A DNA stretch of 64,000 nucleotides from AC-32 sp963719275 (GTDB lineage: Bacteria > Actinomycetota > Thermoleophilia > Gaiellales > Gaiellaceae), in NCBI GenBank assembly GCA_963719275.1, contig CAVRBT010000021.1, forward strand, positions 25,194-89,193. Direction: 5' to 3'. How positions within the stretch are numbered: the first letter of the stretch is position 1; the number at the start of each line of letters is the position of its first letter. The notes under the pieces are model-generated. The model made no database searches, had not been told where the DNA came from, and saw nothing but the letters and a program-made list of their open reading frames with translations. The position numbers were made by a program, and so were the translations under genes. Of the stretch, positions 31,751-40,358 are shown one piece after another.

Positions 31751-32311
31751 GTGATGCGGGAAAGTCTCGCTGTGCGCCTGGAGGGGCGGGTCGTGACGCT
31801 CGAGCCGCTCGGCGGGGAGCACGCCGACGGCCTGCACCGCGCCGCGGACGACGAGCGGATCTGGCAGTGGATGGTCACGCGCGACGTCGAGGAGTGGATC
31901 GCGGACGCGCTTCGGGACGACCCCGACCGGCAGCCGTTCGCGGTCCTGCGCGACGGCGAGGTCGTCGGCTCCACGAGCTACATGAGCCTCGCGCCGGAGC
32001 ACCGCCGGCTCGAGATCGGCAACACCTGGATGAGCCCGTCGACCTGGCGCACCGGTGCGAACTCCGAGGCGAAGTACCTGCTCCTGCGCCACGCGTTCGA
32101 GGAGGCCGGCTGCCTCCGCGTGGAGTTCAAGACGGACGCGAAGAACGAGCGGGCGCGTGCCGCGCTGGCCGCGATCCCGGCCGAGTTCGAGGGCATCCAC
32201 CGGCGCCACATGGTGGTGCGCGGCGGCGAGCGGCGCGACTCCGCCTGGTACGCGGTGATCGTCGACGACTGGCCCGAGGTGCGGCGCACGCTCGAGCAGC
32301 GGCTTAGGTAG
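31751..32311 (+). CDS. GNAT acetyltransferase, RimJ/RimL-like
   Basis: 186 residues: VRLEGRVVTLEPLGGEHADGL is the usual N-terminal strand of RimJ/RimL relatives, followed by GEVVGSTSYMSLAPEHRRLEIGNTWMSP in two blocks and NSEAKYLLLRHAFEEAGCLRVEFKTDAKNERAR (in parts). GTG 31751 is followed at once by ATG, so either codon may be used. It is divergent from the kinase gene with only about 20 nt between starts. Substrate unknown. Confidence 0.85.
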   Translation: MMRESLAVRLEGRVVTLEPLGGEHADGLHRAADDERIWQWMVTRDVEEWIADALRDDPDRQPFAVLRDGEVVGSTSYMSLAPEHRRLEIGNTWMSPSTWRTGANSEAKYLLLRHAFEEAGCLRVEFKTDAKNERARAALAAIPAEFEGIHRRHMVVRGGERRDSAWYAVIVDDWPEVRRTLEQRLR

Positions 32312-32391
32312 GAGGGCTCGGCAGAACCTCGACTGTGCCGCCGGAACGCGCTGCTCGCCCCGGCGACGAGCGAGGCTCCGCCAATCCCTCC
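32311..32391 (+). repeat. Stem-enclosed intergenic element, family 1, copy C (short form)
   Basis: Begins at the G of the GNAT stop codon. Arms 32311-32331 and 32371-32391 pair over 21 positions (17 Watson-Crick, 3 G-U, 1 mismatch). The interior holds CCGCCGGAACGCGCTGCTCGC, identical over 21 nt (32338-32358) to the complement of copy A, and CCCCGGCGACGA, the start of the core. The central hairpin part is absent, making this copy 81 bp. Confidence 0.75.
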
Positions 32392-32442
32392 GCGGGCTAG
32401 ACTTCCCGCCGCCCGGTATCCGCTACGGAACTGGAGCTGTGG

Positions 32443-33105
32443 ATGGTCAGAAGCGTCAACGTGATCGGTCGCGGCCGCGTGGGCTCGGCCCTCGCCGCGC
32501 GCCTCAGGGAGCGCGGCGTCGAGCTGCGCGAGGACGGCGCCGAGCTGACCCTGCTGTGCGTTCCGGACACGGCGATCCGGGACGTGGCCCGGGGACTGTC
32601 ACCGCGACAGGGCTGGATCGGACATGTCTCCGGAGCGACGCCGCTCTCTGCCCTCGACCCCCACGAGCGGCGCTTCTCGCTCCACCCGCTCCAGACATTC
32701 ACGCGCGCGCGTGGGCCCGAGCAGCTCGACGGCGCCTGGGCCGCCGTCACGGCCGAGACCGACGAGGCGCGTGAGCTCGGCTTCGAGCTCGCGCGGACGC
32801 TCGGGCTCGAGCCGTTCGAGCTGGACGACGACGAGAGGGCGCTCTACCACGCGGGTGCGGTTGTCGCATCGAACTACCTGGTCACGCTGTACGAGGCGGC
32901 CGCGGGGCTTGTCGCGTCGGCCGGTGCGCCGCCGGAGGCGCTCGAGCCGCTCATGCGCCGCACGATCGACAACGGCTTCGAGCTGACCGGCCCGATCGAG
33001 CGCGGGGACTGGGAGACGGTCGACGCGCACCGCGAGGCGATCCGGCGCGCCCGGCCGGACCTCGAGGCGCTCTACGACGTGCTGGCGAAGGCGACGGTCG
33101 CATGA
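32443..33105 (+). CDS. Rossmann + DUF2520 protein, candidate ketopantoate-reductase-like enzyme
   Basis: 220 residues: NAD(P)-binding VNVIGRGRVGSALAARL, then WIGHVSGATPLSAL and FSLHPLQTF (typical of this family), and a helical DUF2520 domain (ALYHAGAVVASNYLVTLYEAA in part, RRTIDNGFELTGPIERGD). It starts the operon with panC (4-nt overlap) and panB. The classical PanE is not in this window, so a role at the ketopantoate reduction step is a reasonable inference from position but not shown. Confidence 0.82.
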   Translation: MVRSVNVIGRGRVGSALAARLRERGVELREDGAELTLLCVPDTAIRDVARGLSPRQGWIGHVSGATPLSALDPHERRFSLHPLQTFTRARGPEQLDGAWAAVTAETDEARELGFELARTLGLEPFELDDDERALYHAGAVVASNYLVTLYEAAAGLVASAGAPPEALEPLMRRTIDNGFELTGPIERGDWETVDAHREAIRRARPDLEALYDVLAKATVA

Positions 33106-33884
33106 GGATCGTTCGCTCGGCGGGCGAGCTTCCACACGAGGGCGAGATCGCCCTCGTGCCGACAATGGGCGCCTTCCATGGGGGCCACCTCGCCCTCTTC
33201 CGCGCCGCGCGCGACGAGAACCAGATGGTCGTCGCGAGCCTGTTCGTCAACCCGGCCCAGTTCGGGGAGGGCGAGGACCTGGAGCGCTACCCGCGCGACG
33301 AGGAGCGCGACGCCGGCCTCGCCGAAGATGCAGGCGTCGACGTGCTCTACGTGCCGCCGGCCGAGGAGATCTACCCGGCGGGCTTCAAGACGTGGGTCGA
33401 GGTCGAGCGCCTCGGCTCGATCCTCGAAGGCGAGCACCGCCCCGGGCACTTCCGGGGCGTCGCGACGGTCTGCTTGAAGCTCTTCAACCTCGTCCGGCCG
33501 CGGCGCGCCTACTTCGGCCAGAAGGACGCGCAGCAGGTGGCCGTGGTGCGCCGGATGGTGCGCGACCTCGCCGTCGCGATCGAGATCCGTGTCGTCCCGA
33601 CGGTGCGCGACGAGGACGGGCTCGCGCTCTCGTCCCGCAACGCCTACCTCTCACCCGACGAGCGCGAGCGCGCGCTCGCCCTCCCCCGCGCGCTGGCCGC
33701 CCGTGATCGGAGCCTGCTGAACGGCCTCGAGGTCGACTACTTCGAGGAGGCCGACTTCGAGCCGCGCGTTCTCGCGGCCGCGGTCCGCGTCGGTAACACC
33801 CGCCTGATCGACAACGTTGTTCTTGAAGTCCCGTGCCAGGCTTCAGCCTGGCACGGGCGAACAAGAAGGGGAGAGACGTCATGA
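33102..33884 (+). CDS. panC: Pantothenate synthetase
   Basis: 260 residues. VPTMGAFHGGHLALFRAAR (HXGH ATP site), FVNPAQFGEGEDLERYPR, GHFRGVATVCLKLFNLVRP (in two blocks), YFGQKDAQQVAVVRRM and LALSSRNAYLS. It joins pantoate and beta-alanine. The conserved end should be about LIDNVVLE; the remaining VPCQASAWHGRTRRGETS is encoded by a 13-bp hairpin (33830-33857) and what follows, so the C-terminus looks extended by a repeat. ATG overlaps the preceding gene; TGA overlaps panB. Confidence 0.93.
   Translation: MRIVRSAGELPHEGEIALVPTMGAFHGGHLALFRAARDENQMVVASLFVNPAQFGEGEDLERYPRDEERDAGLAEDAGVDVLYVPPAEEIYPAGFKTWVEVERLGSILEGEHRPGHFRGVATVCLKLFNLVRPRRAYFGQKDAQQVAVVRRMVRDLAVAIEIRVVPTVRDEDGLALSSRNAYLSPDERERALALPRALAARDRSLLNGLEVDYFEEADFEPRVLAAAVRVGNTRLIDNVVLEVPCQASAWHGRTRRGETS
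33830..33857. repeat. 13-bp palindrome inside the 3' end of panC
   Basis: CCCGTGCCAGGCT-TC-AGCCTGGCACGGG, perfect stem of 13 bp with a 2-nt loop. It lies in frame within panC, 23 nt before the panB start, and could uncouple or modulate panB translation, or protect the upstream mRNA. Confidence 0.6.
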
Positions 33885-34783
33885 GCAAGTACGCATCCTG
33901 GACCCACGGCAAGCTGCCACTGACCGAGCTCACCGAGCTGAAGCGGCGCGGGCAGAAGCTCGCGATGGTCACCGCGTACGACTTTCCGAGCGGCCGCATC
34001 GCCGACGAGGCCGGGGTCGAGCTGGTGCTCGTCGGGGACTCGGCCGGGATGGTCGTGCTCGGCAACGAGTCGACGGTGCCCGTGACGATGGAGGAGCTGT
34101 TGATGCTGACGCGCGCGGTGACGCGCGGCGCCAAGCGGCCGCTCGTCATCGCGGACATGCCGTTCGGCTCGTTCCAGGTCTCCGACGAGGTCGCCATCGA
34201 CAACGCCGTCCGCTTCGTGAAGGAAGCCGGCGCCGACGCGGTCAAGCTGGAGGGCGCGGGCCCGACGCTTTCGCGAGTGCAGGCGATCGTCGGCGCGGGC
34301 GTGCCCGTGATGGGCCACGTCGGCCTGACGCCGCAGTCCGCCACGATGCTCGGCGGCTTCAAGGCCCAGGGCCGCACCGCGGAGAAGGCGGAGCGGCTGT
34401 ACGAAGACGCACTGGCACTCGAGGCTGCCGGCTGCTTCGCGATCGTGCTCGAGGCGGTCCCGGCCCCGGTCGCGGCGCGTGTGACCGAGGCGCTGCGCGT
34501 GCCGACGATCGGCATCGGCGCCGGCGCCGCGTGCGACGGCCAGGTGCTGGTGTGGCACGACCTGCTCGGGCTCTACGCGGGCAAGTCGCCGCGCTTCGTC
34601 AAGCGCTACGCCGACCTCGCGACCGAAGCTAAGCGCGCGCTCGAGTCGTACGTGGACGAGGTGCGCGAGGGCCGCTTCCCGGAGGAGCAGCACACGTACG
34701 CGATTCCGGACGAGGAGCTAGACGCGTTCGAGGCCCGGGTCGCGACGCATCAGGAGACGCAAGCCGAGCACGAGCAGCGCTAG
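33881..34783 (+). CDS. panB: 3-methyl-2-oxobutanoate hydroxymethyltransferase
   Basis: 300 residues, TIM-barrel family: MVTAYDFPSGRIADEAGVE, LVGDSAGMVVLG (Mg ligand Asp), IADMPFGSFQVS, VKLEGAG, GHVGLTPQSATMLGGFKAQGR in two blocks, and GIGAGAACDGQVLVWHDLLGL in two blocks. It makes ketopantoate for pantothenate/CoA synthesis. ATG 33881 forms ATGA with panC and has GAAGGGGAGAG upstream. The Yip1-like gene overlaps the last 66 nt on the other strand. Confidence 0.95.
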   Translation: MSKYASWTHGKLPLTELTELKRRGQKLAMVTAYDFPSGRIADEAGVELVLVGDSAGMVVLGNESTVPVTMEELLMLTRAVTRGAKRPLVIADMPFGSFQVSDEVAIDNAVRFVKEAGADAVKLEGAGPTLSRVQAIVGAGVPVMGHVGLTPQSATMLGGFKAQGRTAEKAERLYEDALALEAAGCFAIVLEAVPAPVAARVTEALRVPTIGIGAGAACDGQVLVWHDLLGLYAGKSPRFVKRYADLATEAKRALESYVDEVREGRFPEEQHTYAIPDEELDAFEARVATHQETQAEHEQR

Positions 34784-35305
34784 CGCCCACACCACGAAGG
34801 CGAGCTCGACCACGATGAACGCCGCGTTGCCGGCGCCATGGTCGGCGCCGCCCCGCCTGAACACGTCCTCGCCGTAGACGGCGAGTCGAAGGGGCCAGAC
34901 GACGAAGAGCGACAGCGCGACCGGCGCGGAGGCGAACGCGAGCACGTGCCGCACCTGGCGGTAGGTGACGCCTCCGGCAACTCGCGTGAGGGCGTACAGC
35001 ACGAGCCCGCCGCCGAAGTACACGGCGGCGCCGTAGAGGCCGCCGCCGATGAAGGCGATCACGGCGACATTGAGGGCGTCGTTCGCAACGTCGTCCTGCA
35101 AGCGGCCGTATGTCGGCGTCCACAGCACGGACGCGATCCCGGCAAGCCAGACGAGCGCGAGCACCGCCTCGCTGCGCGCGCGGGCCGCGGCCTCGGAATC
35201 GTCCCGTATGAGGGCGAGCACCTCGCGCGGCCGGACGAGCACGAACAGCGCTCGCTGCAGCCAGACGAGCTCGTCGGCGGCCGACGACGCGGCCCGAGCG
35301 TTCAC
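34718..35305 (-). CDS. Yip1-family membrane protein
   Basis: 195 residues, five hydrophobic segments, with the family pattern RALFVLVRPREVLALIRDD at the N-terminus, GGGLVLYALTRVAGG and TYRQVRHVLAFASAPVAL. It overlaps the uvrA stop by 4 nt (ATGA) and the panB 3' end on the opposite strand. Function unknown; possibly co-transcribed with uvrA. Confidence 0.78.
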   Translation of the reverse strand: MNARAASSAADELVWLQRALFVLVRPREVLALIRDDSEAAARARSEAVLALVWLAGIASVLWTPTYGRLQDDVANDALNVAVIAFIGGGLYGAAVYFGGGLVLYALTRVAGGVTYRQVRHVLAFASAPVALSLFVVWPLRLAVYGEDVFRRGGADHGAGNAAFIVVELAFVVWALALLVLGLRLLMRRDPGLERV

Positions 35306-38139
35306 GCCGCCGCGGGCTCGCGGGCAGGCAGGATCTCGCGCAGGAACTGCCCGGTCGCCGAGCGCTCGACGGCGGCGACCTCCTCCGGGGCCCCGGTCGA
35401 GATCACCTCGCCGCCGGCCTCACCGCCCTCCGGCCCGAGGTCGACGATCCAGTCCGCCTGCTTGATCACGTCGAGGTTGTGCTCGATCACGAGCACGGTG
35501 TTCCCGGCGTCGACGAGCCGCTGCAGCACCTCGAGCAGCTTCTCGATGTCGGCGAAGTGGAGGCCCGTAGTCGGCTCGTCGAGGATGTAGAGCGTCCGCC
35601 CGGTGGCGACCTTCCCGAGCTCTTTCGCCAGCTTCACTCGCTGTGCCTCGCCGCCGGAGAGCGTCGTCGCCGGCTGGCCGAGCTTCACGTAATCGAGCCC
35701 GACGTCGTGCAGCGTCTGCAACCGCCGCCGCAGCTTCGGGATCTTCGCGAAGAAGCGCAGCGCCTCCTCGACCGACATCTCGAGCACGTCGGCGATCGAC
35801 TTGCCCTTGAAGCGCACCTCGAGCGTCTCGCGGTTGTAGCGCTTGCCGGCGCAGGTCTCGCAGGGCACGTAGACGTCAGGCAGGAAGTGCATCTCGATCT
35901 TGATGGTCCCGTCGCCCTTGCAGGTCTCGCAGCGGCCGCCGCGGACGTTGAACGAGAAGCGCCCCGGCTTGTAGCCGCGCACCTTCGCCTCAGGCGTCAG
36001 CGAGTAGAGCTCGCGGATCGGCGTGAAGATGTCGGTGTAGGTCGCCGGGTTCGAGCGCGGCGTGCGGCCGATCGGCGACTGGTCGATGTCGATCACCTTG
36101 TCGAAGCACTCGATGCCCTCGACTGCGTCGTGCTCGCCAGGCTTCACGCGCATCCGGTGCAGCCGGTTCGCCAGCGCCTTGTAGACGATCTCGTTCACGA
36201 GCGTCGACTTGCCGGAGCCCGAGACCCCGGTCACGCAGATGAACTTCCCGACCGGGAACTCGACGTCGACGTCCTTCAGGTTGTGCATCCGGGCTCCGCG
36301 GACCGCGAAGGTGCCGAGGTCGTCCGATCGCCGCTCCGGGATCGCGATCTCGCGCTCGCCGGAAAGGAAGTGGCCGGTGACCGACTTCGCATTGCGCTCG
36401 ACAACCTTCGCCGGCCCCTCGGCGACGACGTGCCCGCCGTGCTCGCCCGCGCCGGGGCCCATGTCGACGAGGTGGTCGGCCGCGCGCATCATCTGCTCGT
36501 CGTGCTCGACCACGAGCACCGTGTTGCCGAGGTCGCGCAGGCGCTCGAGGGTCGTGATCAGCTTTCCGTTGTCGCGCTGGTGGAGCCCGATCGACGGCTC
36601 GTCGAGGATGTAGAGCACGCCGACGAGCTGCGAGCCGATCTGCGTCGCGAGCCGCAGCCGCTGCGCCTCGCCGCCGCTCAGCGTGGAGGCCGCCCGGTCT
36701 AGCTGCAGGTAGCCGACGCCGACGTTCTCGAGGAAGGTCAGGCGCTCCCGGATCTCCTTCAGGATCCGCTCGCCGATCAGCCGCTCGGTTTGGCTCAGCT
36801 CGAGCCCGTCCACGAACTCGATCGCGCGCTGCACCGACATGCGCGTGAACTCGTGGATGTTCTTGCCCCCGACGGTGACCGCCAGCACCTCGGGCTTGAG
36901 GCGCGCGCCGCCGCAGACCGGGCACGGGCGGAAGCTCATGTACTCCTCGATGCGCTCGCGCTGCTGGCTCGAGTCGGTCTCGCGGTAGCGGCGCTCGAGG
37001 CTCGAGACGATGCCTTCGAAGGCCAGCATGTACGAGCGGCGGCGGCCCATCCGGTTGCGGTACTGGACGTAGACCTTGTCGCCGTTCGTCCCGAACAGGA
37101 ACAGGTTCTGCTGCTCCTCCTGGAGCTCCGACCACGGCAGCTCGAGGTCGATCTCGTAGCGGTCGGCGATCGCCTGGATGACGGACTCGTAGAAGCTCGA
37201 GTTGCCGAGCGACCAGGGCACGAGCGCGCCCTCGCCGATCGAGAGCGACGGGTCGGGGACGAGCAGGTCAGGGTCGATCTCCTGCTGGGCGCCGAGGCCC
37301 GTGCAGCGCGGACACGCGCCGTGCGGCGAATTGAACGAGAAGATGCGCGGCTCGAGCTCCGGCAGCCCGACGCCGTGCTCGGGGCAGGCGAAGTTCTCGG
37401 AGAAGACCATCACGTCGCCATCGACTACGTCGATGGCGACTAGACCTTCGGCAAGCTCCACTGCGGTCTCGACCGACTGAGCCAGTCGCTGCCGAAGGTC
37501 CGGCTTCATGACCAACCTGTCGACCACCACTTCGATGGTGTGCTTGAACTTCTTGTCGAGGACGATCTCCTCCTCGAGCAGCCGCTGCTCGCCGTCCACC
37601 TTCACGCGCGTGAACCCCTCTGCGCGCAGCTCCTCGAAGACGTCCTTGTACTCGCCCTTGCGGTCGCGGACGACCGGCGCGTTGACGGTGAACTTCGTCC
37701 CCTCCGGCAGCTGGAGGATCTGGTCGACGATCGCCTCCTGGCTCTGCCCGGCGATCGGGCGACCGCAGACCGGGCAGTGCGGCTTGCCGATGCGCGCGTA
37801 GAGCAGGCGCAAGTAGTCATAGATCTCCGTGACCGTGCCGACGGTCGAGCGCGGGTTCCGCGAGGTGGTCTTCTGGTCGATCGAGATCGCCGGCGAGAGG
37901 CCGTCGATCGAGTCGACGTCCGGCTTCTCCATCATCTGCAGGAACTGGCGCGCGTACGCCGAGAGGCTCTCGACGTAGCGGCGCTGCCCCTCGGCGTAGA
38001 TCGTGTCGAAGGCGAGACTGGACTTGCCGGAGCCGCTCAGGCCGGTGACGCAGATCAGCGCATGGCGCGGCAGCCGGACGGTGATGTCCTTGAGGTTGTG
38101 CTCCCTCGCCCCGTGGACGACCAGCTCTTCCTGGGCCAT
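35302..38139 (-). CDS. uvrA: Excinuclease ABC subunit A
   Basis: 945 residues, two ABC modules: VTGLSGSGKSSLAFDTIYAEG and VTGVSGSGKSTLVNEIVY Walker A loops; LSGGEAQRLRLATQIG and LSGGEAQRVKLAKELG signatures. Zinc modules with CPVCGRPI, CPRCTG, CPVCGG, CETCKGDG and CETCAG. It recognises bulky DNA damage with UvrB, encoded 6.7 kb away at 44871-46877. ATG 38139 is used rather than the GTG-adjacent codons upstream. Confidence 0.96.
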   Translation of the reverse strand: MAQEELVVHGAREHNLKDITVRLPRHALICVTGLSGSGKSSLAFDTIYAEGQRRYVESLSAYARQFLQMMEKPDVDSIDGLSPAISIDQKTTSRNPRSTVGTVTEIYDYLRLLYARIGKPHCPVCGRPIAGQSQEAIVDQILQLPEGTKFTVNAPVVRDRKGEYKDVFEELRAEGFTRVKVDGEQRLLEEEIVLDKKFKHTIEVVVDRLVMKPDLRQRLAQSVETAVELAEGLVAIDVVDGDVMVFSENFACPEHGVGLPELEPRIFSFNSPHGACPRCTGLGAQQEIDPDLLVPDPSLSIGEGALVPWSLGNSSFYESVIQAIADRYEIDLELPWSELQEEQQNLFLFGTNGDKVYVQYRNRMGRRRSYMLAFEGIVSSLERRYRETDSSQQRERIEEYMSFRPCPVCGGARLKPEVLAVTVGGKNIHEFTRMSVQRAIEFVDGLELSQTERLIGERILKEIRERLTFLENVGVGYLQLDRAASTLSGGEAQRLRLATQIGSQLVGVLYILDEPSIGLHQRDNGKLITTLERLRDLGNTVLVVEHDEQMMRAADHLVDMGPGAGEHGGHVVAEGPAKVVERNAKSVTGHFLSGEREIAIPERRSDDLGTFAVRGARMHNLKDVDVEFPVGKFICVTGVSGSGKSTLVNEIVYKALANRLHRMRVKPGEHDAVEGIECFDKVIDIDQSPIGRTPRSNPATYTDIFTPIRELYSLTPEAKVRGYKPGRFSFNVRGGRCETCKGDGTIKIEMHFLPDVYVPCETCAGKRYNRETLEVRFKGKSIADVLEMSVEEALRFFAKIPKLRRRLQTLHDVGLDYVKLGQPATTLSGGEAQRVKLAKELGKVATGRTLYILDEPTTGLHFADIEKLLEVLQRLVDAGNTVLVIEHNLDVIKQADWIVDLGPEGGEAGGEVISTGAPEEVAAVERSATGQFLREILPAREPAAA

Positions 38140-38231
38140 AACCAAGCCAGTTTAGCCGGGCTTGAGGACGCGAACAAGTGTTCGCTTTGGCCCGACGAAG
38201 GCCCTCTTCAGGCGCAGGTCCGGCCGTGCTT

Positions 38232-38963
38232 CTACGCGACGTCGGTGCGCTTCACGACGACCGCGCCGGCGAGCGCGAACCCAGCCGCGTACGCCAGCGC
38301 GAGTAGGAGGCCGGGCCAGAAGGCGAGCAGGTCGGGACCCTGAACGCCCGCCTCGACCACGCTCGCCACCGCATGCCCGGGGCCGTAGCGGTCGACATGC
38401 GCGATCGAGAGCAGCGGCTCGGCCACGATCAACCAGACGAAGATCACGATGATCGCCGCGGTCTGCCGCCGGAGGACGCAGCCGAAGCCGACGCCGAGTG
38501 CGCCGGTGATCGCAGCCGCGGCGACCGTCCCGAGGAGCGGGCGCATCACTCCGCCGGAGCCGAGATGCACCGGCACCGAGCGCGCCGAGAGGAGCAGCGC
38601 CGCGAGCACCCACGCGACGGCACCGGCGAACACGGCCAGCGCAGCCCCCGCCAGAGCGCCCGCGACGAGCTTCGCGGCGACCACTCGCTCGCGCACGGGC
38701 GCGACCAGGAACGTGTGGCTGATCGTCCCGTGCCCGTACTCGCCTGCCGCCGAGACGACCCCGACGATCAGCGCGATCAGCGCCGCGCTCCCGGCGATCG
38801 AGATCACGTCCCGCTGGGTGCGCGGCTCTGCGAGCGACGAGAGCGAGTCCTGCGAGACGTGCAGCGAGATGACGAGCACCTCGAGGGCGACGACCAAGAG
38901 CCCGAGCCAGACCAGCAGCCGTGTCGTGACGAGCTTCAGCAGTTCCGCGCGCAGGAGCCTCAT
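38232..38963 (-). CDS. ABC-2 type exporter permease
   Basis: 243 residues, six transmembrane segments; starts MRLLRAELLKLVTTRLLVW, the cytoplasmic entry helix of ABC-2 permeases, and contains GEYGHGTISHTFLVAPVRERV, the conserved membrane-elbow block. It overlaps the ATPase gene by 4 nt. Exported substrate unknown. Confidence 0.86.
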   Translation of the reverse strand: MRLLRAELLKLVTTRLLVWLGLLVVALEVLVISLHVSQDSLSSLAEPRTQRDVISIAGSAALIALIVGVVSAAGEYGHGTISHTFLVAPVRERVVAAKLVAGALAGAALAVFAGAVAWVLAALLLSARSVPVHLGSGGVMRPLLGTVAAAAITGALGVGFGCVLRRQTAAIIVIFVWLIVAEPLLSIAHVDRYGPGHAVASVVEAGVQGPDLLAFWPGLLLALAYAAGFALAGAVVVKRTDVA

Positions 38964-39856
38964 CGGGGCTCCCCGGCCGTCAGCTCGAGGAAGACCTCCT
39001 CGAGGCTCGCTCCCTGCGGACGGAGCTCGTGCAGGACAATGCCCGCCGCCGCGGCGATCTCCCCCACGCGCTCGGCCGGCGCCGCGACCAGCAGCTGGCC
39101 GTCGGCCGCGGACACCTCGATCTCCGCGCGGCGCAGCTCCACCGCCAGACGCTCTTCGTCCGGGCTCCGGACGACGGTCGCGCCGCCGGCGCGTGCCGTG
39201 AGCGCCGCGAGCGGCTCCTGCGTGACCAGCCGTCCGCGGTGGATGATCACGACCTCGTCCGCGACCTGCGCGACCTCCGCGAGCACGTGGCTCGAGATCA
39301 GCACGGTCCCGCCGCCCGCGGCGAAGGAGCGCAAGAACTCGCGCAACCAGCGGATCCCCTCGGGGTCGAGCCCGTTCGCCGGCTCGTCGAGCACGAGCAG
39401 CCTCGGGCGGCCCAGCAGGGCGCCTGCGACGCTCAGCCGCTGGCGCATGCCGAGCGAGTAGCCGCCAGCGCGGCGGCGGGCCGCGCCGGAGAGCTCGACC
39501 TGATCGAGCACCTCGTCCACGCGCGCCGCCGGAATCCCGGCAGCGGTCGCGAGCACGCGCAGGTGGTTCCGCCCCGAGCGCGCGGGATGGAAGCTCTCCG
39601 CCTCGAGCACCGCTCCGACCGTGCCCAGCGGGTCGCGCAGCCGCGCGTACGGCCGCCCTTCGACGAGCGCCTCCCCGGAGGTCGGCCGGACGAGCCCGAG
39701 CAGCGCCCGCAGCGTCGTTGTCTTGCCCGCGCCGTTGGGACCCAAGAACCCGGTGATGTGACCCGGCGCGATCGCGAAGCCGAGCCCGTCGACCGCGACC
39801 GTCGAGCCGTAGCGCTTCGTCAGCGCTCGGACCTCGACCGGCGGCGCGTCCGCCAT
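38960..39856 (-). CDS. ABC-2 type exporter ATPase
   Basis: 298 residues: FLGPNGAGKTTTLRALLGL (Walker A), YSLGMRQRLSVAGALLGRP (signature), LLVLDEPANGLDPEG (Walker B) and a C-terminal DUF4162-like tail ending LEEVFLELTAGEPR. It starts ATG 39856, which overlaps the TGA of the PH-domain gene (TGATG). It powers the permease at 38232. Confidence 0.9.
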   Translation of the reverse strand: MADAPPVEVRALTKRYGSTVAVDGLGFAIAPGHITGFLGPNGAGKTTTLRALLGLVRPTSGEALVEGRPYARLRDPLGTVGAVLEAESFHPARSGRNHLRVLATAAGIPAARVDEVLDQVELSGAARRRAGGYSLGMRQRLSVAGALLGRPRLLVLDEPANGLDPEGIRWLREFLRSFAAGGGTVLISSHVLAEVAQVADEVVIIHRGRLVTQEPLAALTARAGGATVVRSPDEERLAVELRRAEIEVSAADGQLLVAAPAERVGEIAAAAGIVLHELRPQGASLEEVFLELTAGEPR

Positions 39857-40314
39857 CAGCCGGCGAGACGCTCGACGAGCCGGTACACGCTGCGCGGGTG
39901 GGGCACGTGCTCGATCTCGAGGGGGCCGGCGACGAGCGTCCCGTAGCCGAGCAGCCGACCGGGGAGACTCTGCTCCAGCTCGAGGCTCTCGACCGAGCGC
40001 AGCCGCACCGCCGACGCCCGCCGGCGCAACGTGCCGTCGATCACGCACACCTTCTCCGTCGTCACCACGAGCCGAGTGCGCTCCCACAACCAGACCGCGC
40101 GCAGGCAGACCGCGGCCGCGACCACGACCAGCGCCGCGCCGGGAACCGCGAGCGGCGGCCACGGCATCGCCAGCAACACGGCTCCGGCGCCGGCGAGCAG
40201 CGCGGCCTGTGCGAGCGGGCGCGCGAGCGAGACGCCATGCCGGCGCGCGTCGAAGCAGACCTGCTCGTCGTCTGGCGAGCATTGCCCGACCCGGTTCGCC
40301 GGATGCGGCTTCAC
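39856..40314 (-). CDS. Membrane protein with bacterial PH domain
   Basis: 152 residues: basic N-terminus, two hydrophobic helices (LAQAALLAGAGAVLLAMPW, PGAALVVVAAAVCLRAVWL), then a bPH-type beta domain (RLVVTTEKVCVIDGTLRRR, VESLELEQSLPGRLLGYGTL). Co-directional and overlapping with the ABC-2 genes. Function unknown. Confidence 0.75.
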   Translation of the reverse strand: MKPHPANRVGQCSPDDEQVCFDARRHGVSLARPLAQAALLAGAGAVLLAMPWPPLAVPGAALVVVAAAVCLRAVWLWERTRLVVTTEKVCVIDGTLRRRASAVRLRSVESLELEQSLPGRLLGYGTLVAGPLEIEHVPHPRSVYRLVERLAG

Positions 40315-40358
40315 TCCTGCGTTTGCCGCCCGTCGAACACGGCGAAAACCGCCCTGCA

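Noticed and set aside
6363..32391. Integron attC sites, because imperfect palindromes follow stop codons
   Set aside because: The genes are housekeeping and lie on both strands, the element core is conserved in sequence, the attC end boxes are missing and there is no integrase.
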